Assembly (NCBI GenBank): GCA_963763855.1
Contig: CAVXPU010000005.1
Span: 868,001-932,000, forward strand
Reading direction: 5' to 3'
Length of the DNA: 64,000 nt
From: JAIBCC01 sp963763855
Lineage (GTDB): Bacteria > Acidobacteriota > Blastocatellia > Pyrinomonadales > Pyrinomonadaceae
Shown here: positions 22,852 to 30,587 of the stretch, in pieces
How positions within the stretch are numbered: the stretch's first letter is position 1
Layout of the letters: every line of letters begins with the position of its first letter
Notes under the pieces: model-generated
What the model was told of the DNA's origin: nothing
The model's input: the letters and a program-made list of their open reading frames with translations, nothing else
The model's database searches: none
Translations under genes and position numbers: made by a program

Positions 22852-23853
22852 TTAGTCGTAGTCGAAATCTATAAACGCTATTTTACTTGCGTCAAAACTT
22901 TTACAAGCCTTTCTATTTACAATATCTTCGTTAACGAATGAAATTGGAATAACTGTCCCGTAACCTAAATCATCGTAATCGCCTTCGCCTTTGCTCATAT
23001 TTACAGAAACACCAACAATTCGCCCTTCATTATTTATCACGGGACCGCCACTATTGCCGCCTTGTATTCTCGCAGTTATAAGAAATAAATTTTCTCGAAT
23101 CCAAATATCTTCTGCACTCGCTGCAACTTGTCCTGTCGTTGCCGTAAATCTTGATGAAACAGTGGCTTTTTCTGCTGAAAGAAAATTATGATAGCCCGCA
23201 ATTTTAGGGTATCCGAGAGTCATTACTTCATCCAAAATGTCGGCTTTCCCTGAAAATGGAGTCAAAAAATCTAATTCAGAAATTTCAACATAGATTAAAT
23301 CCATCTGTTCCTTTTCGTGAACAATGAAATTAGAATTCTTGAGTACCTCGCCAGGAATGCCTTGAATTGCAATTTGTTTCGCACCTTCAAAGCAATGCTT
23401 TGCTGAAGCAATAGCATTTTGATAGCGAAAGCATGTTCCAAGAGATTCGTTTCCTTCGGAATCTCTGAACAAAAGGGGTAAGACAAAAGGTTTATAGTAT
23501 TCGTAAATATATGAAAAACCATACGCCACAAAACTTAAATGCAAATTTAAAACACCCAGTAAATAAGAATTGTTTCTGTCTATTTTTTCTCTATAAAACG
23601 CGATATAGCGATTATCGATAGAGTCAATTCCGGCTCGAGAATGGACAGTTAATTTCCCAACATCAACAAATCTGTCACAAATAGCCGCAACAGAGCGAGG
23701 CTGAGGCATTTCATCAGTTCTATATTTTTCTTTGTAATAAGAACAAAATTCAAATACAGACTTTGCTTTCCAAACATCACTTGTTGGTCGCTCGGAGAAA
23801 AATAAAATAATTTCAATTGGTAATTGAGGATATATTACTGCGTAATCTTTCAT
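22852..23853 (-). CDS. trypsin-like serine protease with unassigned N-terminal domain
   Basis: 333 residues. The C-terminal 200 residues form a chymotrypsin/trypsin-fold domain: LGTCFRYQNAIASAKHCF with H153, a possible D185 in KEQMDLIYVEIS, and the nucleophile S268 in IQGGNSGGPVINNEGRIVG. The first 130 residues are unrecognised; there is no signal peptide, so it is probably cytosolic. Cytosolic proteases of this kind occur in defence or stress modules, but nothing nearby confirms this. It starts 6 nt after the metH stop and is probably co-transcribed with it. Confidence 0.82.
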   Translation of the reverse strand: MKDYAVIYPQLPIEIILFFSERPTSDVWKAKSVFEFCSYYKEKYRTDEMPQPRSVAAICDRFVDVGKLTVHSRAGIDSIDNRYIAFYREKIDRNNSYLLGVLNLHLSFVAYGFSYIYEYYKPFVLPLLFRDSEGNESLGTCFRYQNAIASAKHCFEGAKQIAIQGIPGEVLKNSNFIVHEKEQMDLIYVEISELDFLTPFSGKADILDEVMTLGYPKIAGYHNFLSAEKATVSSRFTATTGQVAASAEDIWIRENLFLITARIQGGNSGGPVINNEGRIVGVSVNMSKGEGDYDDLGYGTVIPISFVNEDIVNRKACKSFDASKIAFIDFDYD

Positions 23854-23900
23854 AAGAATCTACTCAATATTAAAATACTTCGCCTCAGGATGATGGATAA

Positions 23901-24764
23901 TTATCGCCGAAGTTGATTGCTCCGGATGAATTGAAATTCTTCCGACAATTCGACATCAATTCTTTCCGGTTGAAGCAATTCAAAAAGTTTCGTCTGATCT
24001 TCAAGATTCGGACACGCCGGATAGCCGAAGCTGTAACGCGAGCCTTGGTAGCCTTGATGGAAGAGTTTTGCCAAATCCGCCGCATCATTTTGGGCATAGC
24101 CGAGTTCTTCGCGGATGCGTTTGTGCCACATTTCCGCGAGTGCTTCGGCTGATTCGACCGACAATCCGTGGAACAGCAAATAATCGGTGTAATTATCTGC
24201 TTTGAACAACTTAGCCGAATGTTCCGAAGCCTTTCTGCCCATCGTAACAAGGTGAAATGCGACGACATCGGTTTTATCCGAAGCAAAATAATCTGCCAAA
24301 CATAGATTTTTACTGCCGCGTTGTTCGATCGGTTGACGCGGGAAAGTGAAACGCAATCTTTCCGTTTTTTCGTCATCTTGGAGGATGATTAAATCGTTGC
24401 CTTCGCTTCGACAAGGGAAATATCCGTAAACCAATTTTGCTTCGAGCAATTTTTCACGAATCGCTTGGGCTTTGATGGCTTTGAATTTCGGATAGACTTC
24501 TGTTTCCAACAACTTAGCGTAATCTTCTTTCGATGATTTGCCTTGTTTGTATTGCCATTGACCTTTGAAAAGTGCGGTTTCGTTGATGAAATCGAAGACT
24601 TTGTTCAAATCGGTAATTTCGACAACTTTTGAGCCGTAAAACGGAGCTTTTGGAATAATTTCAGCAGGATTAACTTCCGATTTTGTTGTGTGCGTTGTGT
24701 CGAGATTCGATTTTAGTTTGCTGAACTCTCGCCGCAACCATTCCGAGTTTTGCGTCTTCGCCAA
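23901..24764 (-). CDS. metH: MetH part 3: S-adenosylmethionine-binding reactivation domain
   Basis: This frame carries the activation domain that reductively remethylates oxidised cobalamin using SAM. VNPAEIIPKAPFYGSKVVEI and LFKGQWQYKQGKS open it; LVYGYFPCRSEGNDLII, FTFPRQPIEQRGSKNLCLAD, and HKRIREELGYA follow. YQGSRYSFGYPACPNLEDQ is the SAM-binding loop (RxSFGYPACP). True coding in this frame begins near 24712, where the preceding frame ends; the ORF start at 24764 is arbitrary. At its end (23938-23942) the frame is lost, removing the last conserved 22 or so residues. Confidence 0.85.
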   Translation of the reverse strand: MAKTQNSEWLRREFSKLKSNLDTTHTTKSEVNPAEIIPKAPFYGSKVVEITDLNKVFDFINETALFKGQWQYKQGKSSKEDYAKLLETEVYPKFKAIKAQAIREKLLEAKLVYGYFPCRSEGNDLIILQDDEKTERLRFTFPRQPIEQRGSKNLCLADYFASDKTDVVAFHLVTMGRKASEHSAKLFKADNYTDYLLFHGLSVESAEALAEMWHKRIREELGYAQNDAADLAKLFHQGYQGSRYSFGYPACPNLEDQTKLFELLQPERIDVELSEEFQFIRSNQLRR

Positions 24765-27510
24765 CCAAATCTTCAGTATCTACAACAGTTTGAATAATAT
24801 CGTCATCTTCACTCGCAGGCAGGCTGCCCGCGTTCCCCGCGTCTCCGTGTCCGTTAGTCTCCGCGTCGCCTTTCCCCGTCAGTTCATCCATCGCGTGCAA
24901 ACCGTCGAACGCATCTCTCGCGTAAAACAATTTATCGTTGTAAAGCGGCACGAGTTCGCTGTCAACATATTTACGATTCAACGCCGCACCGCCCAAAATT
25001 ACAGGAACATTGATTCCGCGTTCGTTCATAATTTCGAGATTATCACGCATCACAAGCGTCGATTTTACGAGCAAGCCCGACATCCCGATTGCGTCCGCTT
25101 TGTGTTCGTTGTATGAATCCAAAATTTGGTCAATCGTCTGTTTGATACCCAGATTTACTACGTCGTAGCCGTTATTTGTCAAAATAATATCAACCAAATT
25201 TTTGCCAATATCGTGAACATCGCCTTTGACGGTCGCCAAAATCATCTTGCCTTTTGTCGAGCCTTCGACCTTTTCCATCAAAGGTTCAAGGAATTTTACG
25301 GCGGTTTTCATCGCTTCGGCTGACTGCAAAACGAACGGTAATTGCATTTGCCCGCTGCCAAATAAATCGCCGACAACCTTCATTCCGCCAAGCAAATGCG
25401 TATTGATAATGTCGAGCGGCTCGTATTTTTCGAGTGCCATATTCAGCGAATCTTCCAACCCGATTTTTTCGCCGTCAATAATGTGATGCTTCAACTTTTC
25501 TTCGATGGACAAATTGGTCGTGTCAACCTTCATCGATTGAGCCGTTTTGCCCATAAACATTGTGGTAAATTCACCGAGCGGATCGTAAGTGCAAATGTCA
25601 GATGGAACTCGGACACTCTTGTCCGAATCGCCGGAAACGGCGAAAGATGTTGATAATTCATCAATTCCATTTTCACTTAAACTAACTGATTCATCAGCAT
25701 TTTGTTCGTGCTTTGCACTCATTCGGACAGGAGTGTCCGAGTTCCATTTTTTACAAAATTCCCAATCGGAAGGATTTTCGCAAAGTCCGGCTTTAACAGG
25801 ATTAAACTTAATGTAATCAACGGTTTTAAGAAAATGTTCTTCATCCCGAATATATCTGTCAAAATAATCCGCTTGCCAAACTGAACCGCTTGAATTGGTC
25901 GCTTGATTTATTTTTCGAGCCGAAACGCCTTTGATCCGCTTCATAATATCGGAAAGACTATGACCTTCGAGCGGGCGTAACAATAGATGAACGTGATTTG
26001 GCATAACCACCCAGCTAATGATTTTACAACTTTTTTCGTGTTCGTAAGCTATTGTATCTTCAACGATTTTGGCAATTTCAGGATTTTTCAAAATACACGA
26101 ACCAATTCCTTGGTCAAGATATTTTTCGGTGCGTTCGCGGTATTCGTCAGAAGTATCTTCAATCTTTTCGTGTTCGATTTCTTCTTTGATTCGATTCAAA
26201 ACATTTTGCGGAAGAGAATCGGCTAATCGAAATGTAATAAATTGGGTTTTATCTCCGTCAAAATGCGGCAAAAAACCTCGTGAATGCCAGCCTTTTTTAG
26301 ATGGAACTCGGACACTCTTGTCCGAATCGCTCGAAAGAGCGAAATGTGCCGAATTATCAACAACTCCATTTTCACCTAAATTGCTTGGTTCGTCAGCTTT
26401 TTTTTCGTGCTCCGCACTCATTCGGACAGGAGTGTCCGAGCTCCATTTTCTGCGGTCGTAAATCAAATCAAGTGCGACTTCGATTTCGTGTTCGTTAAAA
26501 CGATTGAGCGGCAGAATTTTTGAAGCATTGACGATTGCCGAATTCATCCCAACTTCGCAGCATTCGTGCAAGAAAATTGAATTCAAAACTACTCGTGCGG
26601 CGGGATTTAATCCAAACGAAATGTTTGAAACGCCTAAAATTATGTTTGCTTCGGGCATTTCTTCGTGAATTTGTTTGATTGATGCAATCGTTTCGCTGGC
26701 GTTCATTCGGTCTTCTTCGATGCCTGTCGAAATCGGCAAAGCGAGCGGATCGAAGAAAATATCGTGTGCTTCGATGCCGAATTCGGTTGCGGCTTTGAAC
26801 GCACGACGGGCAATTTTTACTTTATTCTCGCAAGTTCGAGCCATTCCGTCTTCGTCAATCAAACCGACAACAATTCCCGCACCATATTCTTTGGCAAGGC
26901 TCAAAACTTTGAAATAACGATCTTCGCCGTCTTCGTAATTGGTTGAATTCAAGAGACATTTGCCGCCCGCGAGCTTTAATCCCGCTTCCATTTTTTCCCA
27001 TTCGGTGGAATCGAGCATGAGCGGAATTTTGACATTTGTGACCAAACGCTTAACGAGATCATTCATATCTGCAACGCCGTCGCGTCCGACAAAATCGACG
27101 TTGACATCCAAAATGTGAGCACCTTCGCGTTCCTGTTCTTTGGCGAGATTTACGAGTCCGTCCCAATTTTCGGCTTCGAGCAAGTCACGCATTTTCTTTG
27201 AACCCGAAGCGTTAACTCGTTCTCCGACAATCAGAAACGAATTATCTTGGGTGTAAGGTTGTTGAAAATAAATCGAAGAAGCGGACGGCGTGATTTTCGC
27301 ATTTCGCTGTTTCGGCGTAACTTTTTCCATCAAATCAACGACCAATTTCAGATGTTCATACGAAGTTCCGCAACAACCGCCGACGATATTTGCCCCAAAA
27401 TCTTTCGCAAAATGATTCAACCTGTGTCGCAAAACTTTCCGGCGTTTCGTCATAATGTTGTTTGCCGTCTTTAACTTCGGGCAAACCCGCATTCGGCAAA
27501 ACGGAAACAT
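24670..27510 (-). CDS. metH: MetH part 2: folate- and cobalamin-binding modules, with RAYT insert
   Basis: From about 27417 the frame reads FAKDFGANIVGGCCGTSYEH (end of homocysteine domain with the zinc-ligand CC). Next is the pterin-binding module: FLIVGERVNASGSKKMRDLL, DVNVDFVGRDG, and ILGVSNISFGLNPAARVVLN, to DRRK. The insert (25604-26444) follows in frame. MetH resumes at DICTYDPLGEFTTMF, the cap helices and the cobalamin domain (KGDVHDIGKNLVDIILTNNG, with the lower-ligand H in DVHDIG). The frame loses MetH after about 24714. Residues before 27417 are out of frame. Confidence 0.85.
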   Translation of the reverse strand: MFPFCRMRVCPKLKTANNIMTKRRKVLRHRLNHFAKDFGANIVGGCCGTSYEHLKLVVDLMEKVTPKQRNAKITPSASSIYFQQPYTQDNSFLIVGERVNASGSKKMRDLLEAENWDGLVNLAKEQEREGAHILDVNVDFVGRDGVADMNDLVKRLVTNVKIPLMLDSTEWEKMEAGLKLAGGKCLLNSTNYEDGEDRYFKVLSLAKEYGAGIVVGLIDEDGMARTCENKVKIARRAFKAATEFGIEAHDIFFDPLALPISTGIEEDRMNASETIASIKQIHEEMPEANIILGVSNISFGLNPAARVVLNSIFLHECCEVGMNSAIVNASKILPLNRFNEHEIEVALDLIYDRRKWSSDTPVRMSAEHEKKADEPSNLGENGVVDNSAHFALSSDSDKSVRVPSKKGWHSRGFLPHFDGDKTQFITFRLADSLPQNVLNRIKEEIEHEKIEDTSDEYRERTEKYLDQGIGSCILKNPEIAKIVEDTIAYEHEKSCKIISWVVMPNHVHLLLRPLEGHSLSDIMKRIKGVSARKINQATNSSGSVWQADYFDRYIRDEEHFLKTVDYIKFNPVKAGLCENPSDWEFCKKWNSDTPVRMSAKHEQNADESVSLSENGIDELSTSFAVSGDSDKSVRVPSDICTYDPLGEFTTMFMGKTAQSMKVDTTNLSIEEKLKHHIIDGEKIGLEDSLNMALEKYEPLDIINTHLLGGMKVVGDLFGSGQMQLPFVLQSAEAMKTAVKFLEPLMEKVEGSTKGKMILATVKGDVHDIGKNLVDIILTNNGYDVVNLGIKQTIDQILDSYNEHKADAIGMSGLLVKSTLVMRDNLEIMNERGINVPVILGGAALNRKYVDSELVPLYNDKLFYARDAFDGLHAMDELTGKGDAETNGHGDAGNAGSLPASEDDDIIQTVVDTEDLVGEDAKLGMVAARVQQTKIESRHNAHNKIGS
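25604..25745. repeat. 142-bp REP/BIME block flanking the RAYT, metH-distal copy
   Basis: One end has GGAACTCGGACACTCTTGTC and the other, inverted, GGAACTCGGACACTCCTGTC. Each holds a CGGACA/TGTCCG hairpin with a 4-nt loop. The whole 142-bp block recurs as a direct repeat of the same length at 26303-26444, and a shorter relative is at 39537-39665. It is read through without a stop in the metH frame (SDTPVRM to SDKSVRVPS). Confidence 0.85.
25746..26302 (-). mobile_element. REP-associated tyrosine transposase (RAYT, Y1 type), in frame inside metH
   Basis: About 186 codons with the RAYT order: WHSRGFLPHFDGDKTQFITF, then FRLADSLP, IISWVVMPNHVHLLLRPL with the HUH-type metal motif (HVH), and the tyrosine helix near QADYFDRYIRDEEHFLK followed by VDYIKFNPVKAGLCENPSDW. 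RAYTs cut and move single-stranded REP hairpins such as those on both sides. The copy has no ATG of its own at the family start (KKGWHSRGF instead of M-WHSRGY) and no stop codon; it is open through to metH on both sides. It would be made only as a MetH fusion or from an internal start. Confidence 0.88.
26303..26444. repeat. 142-bp REP/BIME block flanking the RAYT, metH-proximal copy
   Basis: Same design and length as the block at 25604-25745: GGAACTCGGACACTCTTGTC at one end and, inverted, GGAGCTCGGACACTCCTGTC at the other. The interior has diverged more than the hairpin ends. In the metH frame it codes SDTPVRMSAEHEKKADEPSN and on to SDKSVRVPS without a stop. Confidence 0.85.
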
Positions 27511-28247
27511 ACATCGGAGCGTTTTCGCACAAGATATTTAAGCGAATCAGCCATTTGTTTCGGACCGGTTCCGCAGTTCATCCCAATGACGTCAATCGGA
27601 AACGGTTCGAGTGCGGTCAAGGCGGCAGCGATTTCAGTTCCGTTGAGCATCGTGCCGAAAGTTTCAATCGTAACTTGAGCAATAACGGGCAATTTGATAC
27701 GTTTTTCTTTGAAAAAATCAAAGATGGCGGACAAAGCGGCTTTCGTTTGCAACAAATCTTGGCACGTTTCCACAACAAACATATCCACGCCGCCGTCATA
27801 CAAACCGCGAACTTGCTGGACGTAAGATTTTTTCAAATCGAGATAATTGATATGCCCGAGCGTTGGGAGTTTTGTTCCGGGTCCGATCGAACCGGCAACA
27901 AAACGAGGCTTCGCAGCGGTCGAATACTGATTCGCGATATTTTTGGCAAAACTCGCCGCTAATCTGTTGACATCATAAGCTTTATCGGCAATCCCGAATT
28001 CCTGCAAAACGACTTCGCCGCCGCCGAAAGAATTGGTTTCGATCACATCACAGCCAACTTCCAAAAAGCCAACGTGAACCTGCTCGATCGCATCAGGTCG
28101 CGTATAAAGCAGATTTTCCGAACAATTCTCAAAATTCGCTCCGCCCCAATCCTCAATCGTCAAACTCTGCGATTGCAGATTGCTTCCCATCGCACCGTCA
28201 AAAACGATGACTTTTTCTTTTAATAGATCTAAAAAATTATTGCTCAT
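27471..28247 (-). CDS. metH: MetH part 1: homocysteine-binding domain
   Basis: The N-terminal domain binds homocysteine and zinc. The frame begins MSNNFLDLLKEKVIVFDGAM and shows ENLLYTRPDAIEQVHVGFLE, CDVIETNSFGG with the structural cysteine region, AGSIGPGTKLPTLGHI, VVETCQDLLQTKAAL and the zinc-ligand segment VIGMNCGTGPKQMADSLKYL. After KYL (about 27531) MetH moves to the +1 frame (CENAPMYVSVLPNAGLPEVK), and this frame ends with unrelated residues at 27471. It starts 5 nt after the YcxB-like gene stops. No B12 riboswitch is possible in such a short gap. Confidence 0.88.
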   Translation of the reverse strand: MSNNFLDLLKEKVIVFDGAMGSNLQSQSLTIEDWGGANFENCSENLLYTRPDAIEQVHVGFLEVGCDVIETNSFGGGEVVLQEFGIADKAYDVNRLAASFAKNIANQYSTAAKPRFVAGSIGPGTKLPTLGHINYLDLKKSYVQQVRGLYDGGVDMFVVETCQDLLQTKAALSAIFDFFKEKRIKLPVIAQVTIETFGTMLNGTEIAAALTALEPFPIDVIGMNCGTGPKQMADSLKYLVRKRSDVCFRFAECGFARS

Positions 28248-28252
28248 AAAAA

Positions 28253-28771
28253 TTAGTTAATTAGTTTCGCTTTTTCACCAAGTTTTCTTCTTAGGAGTTC
28301 TCGCAACTCTTCAATTTCAGTTTCGCTTTTAAAAAATCTTTTTGGGATAGTTGCAAAAGCATTTTCCTGTTGAAAAAAAATGAAATCGGTTTTAGTCTCA
28401 TAAACTTTTGCGTAACTTTCCCATTCTCTGTTTGAGGAAGTCGTTGGCGTTTTCGACTCAATTCCTTTTTCAGAAAAAGACGATTTAGATGGCTTCGCGA
28501 TTTCACTTAACTTGTTTGCTTGGAAAATACATCGTCGGTAAATGTCTAAAAAAAGCAGAATTGTTAGTGTTCCAACAAATGCAAGTGTAGCCCAACCATT
28601 GTTCTTAATATCTAAAACATTGAAACCGAGGAAATAACAAAGTGTTATTCCAATTACAACCATCAGAACATATTCTAAGAACATTCGCTTCCAATGATAC
28701 CAAAGTAAAACTCGCTGAAAGTCTTTTTCGGTTGATTCAAACTCGACTTCAATCATTTGTGCGTCACGCAT
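28253..28771 (-). CDS. YcxB-like two-helix membrane protein
   Basis: 172 residues. Two membrane helices (about 29-50, MFLEYVLMVVIGITLCYFLG, and 61-80, WATLAFVGTLTILLFLDIY) precede a cytosolic domain ending WESYAKVYETKTDFIFF and FATIPKRFFKSETEIEELRE, the usual YcxB C-terminal pattern. Family function is unknown. Probably co-transcribed with metH (5 nt). Start could be the ATG at 28771 or the internal Met six codons later. Confidence 0.75.
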   Translation of the reverse strand: MRDAQMIEVEFESTEKDFQRVLLWYHWKRMFLEYVLMVVIGITLCYFLGFNVLDIKNNGWATLAFVGTLTILLFLDIYRRCIFQANKLSEIAKPSKSSFSEKGIESKTPTTSSNREWESYAKVYETKTDFIFFQQENAFATIPKRFFKSETEIEELRELLRRKLGEKAKLIN

Positions 28772-28795
28772 AAGTTCCTAAATATCATGTAACGA

Positions 28796-29164
28796 CTATC
28801 GGCTACTAATCTGAAAAATATTCCCTTCACAATCGCAACCATCGCAGAATTCCATTCCTTCAAACTTAATGACTTTCTTCATTCTCACGCCTTTCGCGAT
28901 CAATTCCGCACGGTCACGATCAACATTATCCGAATAAAACACAACCTTTGTATAGCTATCTTCGCGAGCGTCGTAGTTATTGCTCGAATCAATATATTCA
29001 CTCGGAATTTGATGCAGACACAACTGGCAACCGCCTGCGTCAAAACTTATAAATTCATCGCTTTTTTCGCCGATAATTTCGAGTCCGATTAATTTCTCGT
29101 AAAAATCGGTCGTCTTTTTAATATCATCAACGAACAAAATTACGCGGCTCATTTTTAAGTTCAT
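28796..29164 (-). CDS. VOC/glyoxalase family protein
   Basis: 122 residues of the vicinal-oxygen-chelate fold. MSRVILFVDDIKKTTDFYEK is the first beta-alpha unit and FISFDAGGCQLCLHQIPSE the strand with a possible metal ligand. The second half has YTKVVFYSDNVDRDRAELIA and ends CDGCDCEGNIFQISSR. Members range from glyoxalases to resistance proteins; the substrate here is unknown. Same direction as metH. Confidence 0.85.
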   Translation of the reverse strand: MNLKMSRVILFVDDIKKTTDFYEKLIGLEIIGEKSDEFISFDAGGCQLCLHQIPSEYIDSSNNYDAREDSYTKVVFYSDNVDRDRAELIAKGVRMKKVIKFEGMEFCDGCDCEGNIFQISSR

Positions 29165-29169
29165 ACAGA

Positions 29170-29721
29170 TTATTTAGTAACGACAAATTTGTCGCCTTTC
29201 CAAGTCAATGAATACAGGTATTTTCCGATTTCCACGCCGTTATCTACACCAACTGGTTCTCCGGGCTGGTCGTATTTCTTCTTGTGAACTTTCACGACTT
29301 TTCCTAATCGAGGAAACAAATAAAAGTTTTCGGTGCTGTATTTAGGAATCGTTTTCGAAACATTTATCCATTTTCCGTTTTTATAATCAAGGAAATAAAA
29401 ATCATGCCACCTCAAATTATATGAATATAATCCTGCCACATAACCACCTTTCGACTTGCTGAAAATCGTGAACCAAAAGCCATTCGTTCCGTCGTTTTCA
29501 GAACCGCCCATCGCTCCGTTTTTATTATCAATTACGCTTTCGTTCTCTTTAAGAAATTTATCTACGTCGCCGTCGCAGCATTGAGGCGTAAAGTATTCTG
29601 TCGGAACGAGTTTGAATAATGCTTTAACCGACATTTTTTGCTTTGATTGAGCAAAACCCGGATTCGTAAAGCAGCCAAACACGAAAACCGCACTTATGCA
29701 TAACCACAATAATTTCTTCAT
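29170..29721 (-). CDS. secreted protein of unknown function
   Basis: From the ATG at 29721: 183 residues with a signal peptide (MKKLLWLCISAVFVFGCFTN, cleavage after FAQ). The mature part has PTEYFTPQCCDGDVDKFLKE, FWFTIFSKSKGGYVAGLYSY and NLRWHDFYFLDYKNGKWINV, so it is rich in aromatic beta strands. No known family. The longer ORF start adds 11 residues upstream of the signal peptide. Last gene in the 29.7 to 22.4 kb leftward run to be transcribed first. Confidence 0.7.
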   Translation of the reverse strand: MKKLLWLCISAVFVFGCFTNPGFAQSKQKMSVKALFKLVPTEYFTPQCCDGDVDKFLKENESVIDNKNGAMGGSENDGTNGFWFTIFSKSKGGYVAGLYSYNLRWHDFYFLDYKNGKWINVSKTIPKYSTENFYLFPRLGKVVKVHKKKYDQPGEPVGVDNGVEIGKYLYSLTWKGDKFVVTK

Positions 29722-29890
29722 TGATATTCCTCTAAAATAATAAAAACTCTGCACTACACAGCACAGAGTTTCTTAAAATTCTAATTTTGAACTCAAGCTG
29801 TTTAGCGGATTATTTAGCGTGGTCGCAAGTCGCATTAACTCACCACGTTTTCAAATTAAATTTGAACATTTTGTAAGCGAGATGTCAAAA

Positions 29891-30271
29891 CTATCGAATG
29901 ACTTCAATTTGGCAAAAAGTTAAACCCTTCCATGCTTTATCAGCAGTAACGGCGGGTGCATTATTCAAAATTGCCAATGCCAAACAACTTCTATCGCCGA
30001 GTGACAAGCCCAAATGTTTTGTTAAGGGACGAAGTTCGGCAACTTTGGCGGCTTGCTCGAAATCAAAGTCCATTATTTCAATTCCAAGCTGCTGAAAATC
30101 GTCGATCATTTTTTGATTCAAGATGCTTTTTTCTGCCAATTTCGTAAAAACCTCGGCAACATTGATGGTGCTGACCAACGAATTTTCAAGCAAAGGCTCC
30201 ACAATATCTGCACCTGTTTCTTGAAATATCACCGCCAAAATCGCCGAAGAATCCAAAACCCTTTTATTCAT
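29891..30271 (-). CDS. PIN-domain ribonuclease, VapC-type toxin
   Basis: 126 residues. The PIN acidic residues are visible: D7 in RVLDSSAILA, E40 in INVAEVFTKL, D93 in LSLGDRSCLALAI and D111 in AVTADKAW. VapC toxins cut tRNA or rRNA when free of antitoxin. The ATG overlaps the antitoxin stop by 8 nt, as is usual in such pairs. Length is normal. Confidence 0.88.
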   Translation of the reverse strand: MNKRVLDSSAILAVIFQETGADIVEPLLENSLVSTINVAEVFTKLAEKSILNQKMIDDFQQLGIEIMDFDFEQAAKVAELRPLTKHLGLSLGDRSCLALAILNNAPAVTADKAWKGLTFCQIEVIR

Positions 30272-30515
30272 TTTCAGATTCCTTTCGTCGGTCTGCGATC
30301 AACTCATCAACGATCGAAATGTTATTATTTGCAACGGTTTGAGCTGTTTGCCGAAGCCTCTTAAGAGCAAGTTTGCTCGTAGAAATTTTCATCGAATCTT
30401 GCTCCAACGTTAAATTCACGTCTTCGCCGATCTCAATTCCGAGTTGCTTCCGCATTTCTGCGGGAATTACGATTCTTCCGCCTTGCGTTACTTTTGTTTT
30501 GACGAATGTTTGCAT
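30264..30515 (-). CDS. AbrB/SpoVT-fold antitoxin (VapB-type)
   Basis: 83 residues from ATG 30515, which has an AGGTGA site just upstream. The N-terminal swapped-hairpin DNA-binding domain is VTQGGRIVIPAEMRKQLGIE and EIGEDVNLTLEQD. The C-terminal part (RLRQTAQTVANNNISIVDEL) would wrap the PIN toxin. It likely represses its own promoter; a perfect 10-bp palindrome lies just upstream. The longer ORF to 30569 is not supported. Confidence 0.87.
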   Translation of the reverse strand: MQTFVKTKVTQGGRIVIPAEMRKQLGIEIGEDVNLTLEQDSMKISTSKLALKRLRQTAQTVANNNISIVDELIADRRKESENE

Positions 30516-30528
30516 AATGTCAATCACC

Positions 30529-30538
30529 TCACTAGTGA
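30529..30538. promoter_or_regulatory. palindromic operator candidate for the toxin-antitoxin pair
   Basis: TCACTAGTGA is a perfect 10-bp palindrome, 14 nt upstream of the antitoxin ATG and just downstream of a TATTAT box on the minus strand. The place fits autorepression by the AbrB-fold antitoxin. Confidence 0.35.
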
Positions 30539-30587
30539 CAATAATAGAGCAAATTGACACAAAATGCAATATCTGACACCCAACGAC

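Larger units (their letters stand above)
23860..28247 (-). pseudogene. metH: metH locus: methionine synthase, frame-broken and carrying a REP-RAYT insertion
   Basis: The full cobalamin-dependent methionine synthase can be followed from 28247 to a TAG at 23860-23862 only by crossing four single-base frame breaks: near 27530 (+1), 27418 (+1), 24711-24714 (+1, in an A4 run) and 23938-23942 (-1). The last break hides the true end (HPEQSTSAIIIHHPEAKYFN). Domains otherwise are all present and well conserved. An 841-bp repeat-transposase unit sits in frame between the folate and cobalamin modules. Either metH has only just decayed or the sequence has indels. The parts are described separately. Confidence 0.8.

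Noticed and set aside
23885..24376. 163-codon ORF inside the MetH activation region
   Set aside because: Most is a shadow frame. Only its last residues correspond to the true MetH end after a frame break.
24670..27510. An intein in MetH at the insert position
   Set aside because: The insert has RAYT motifs (HVH, tyrosine helix) and REP ends. No Cys/Ser at the start, no HN at the end and no Hint-domain motifs.
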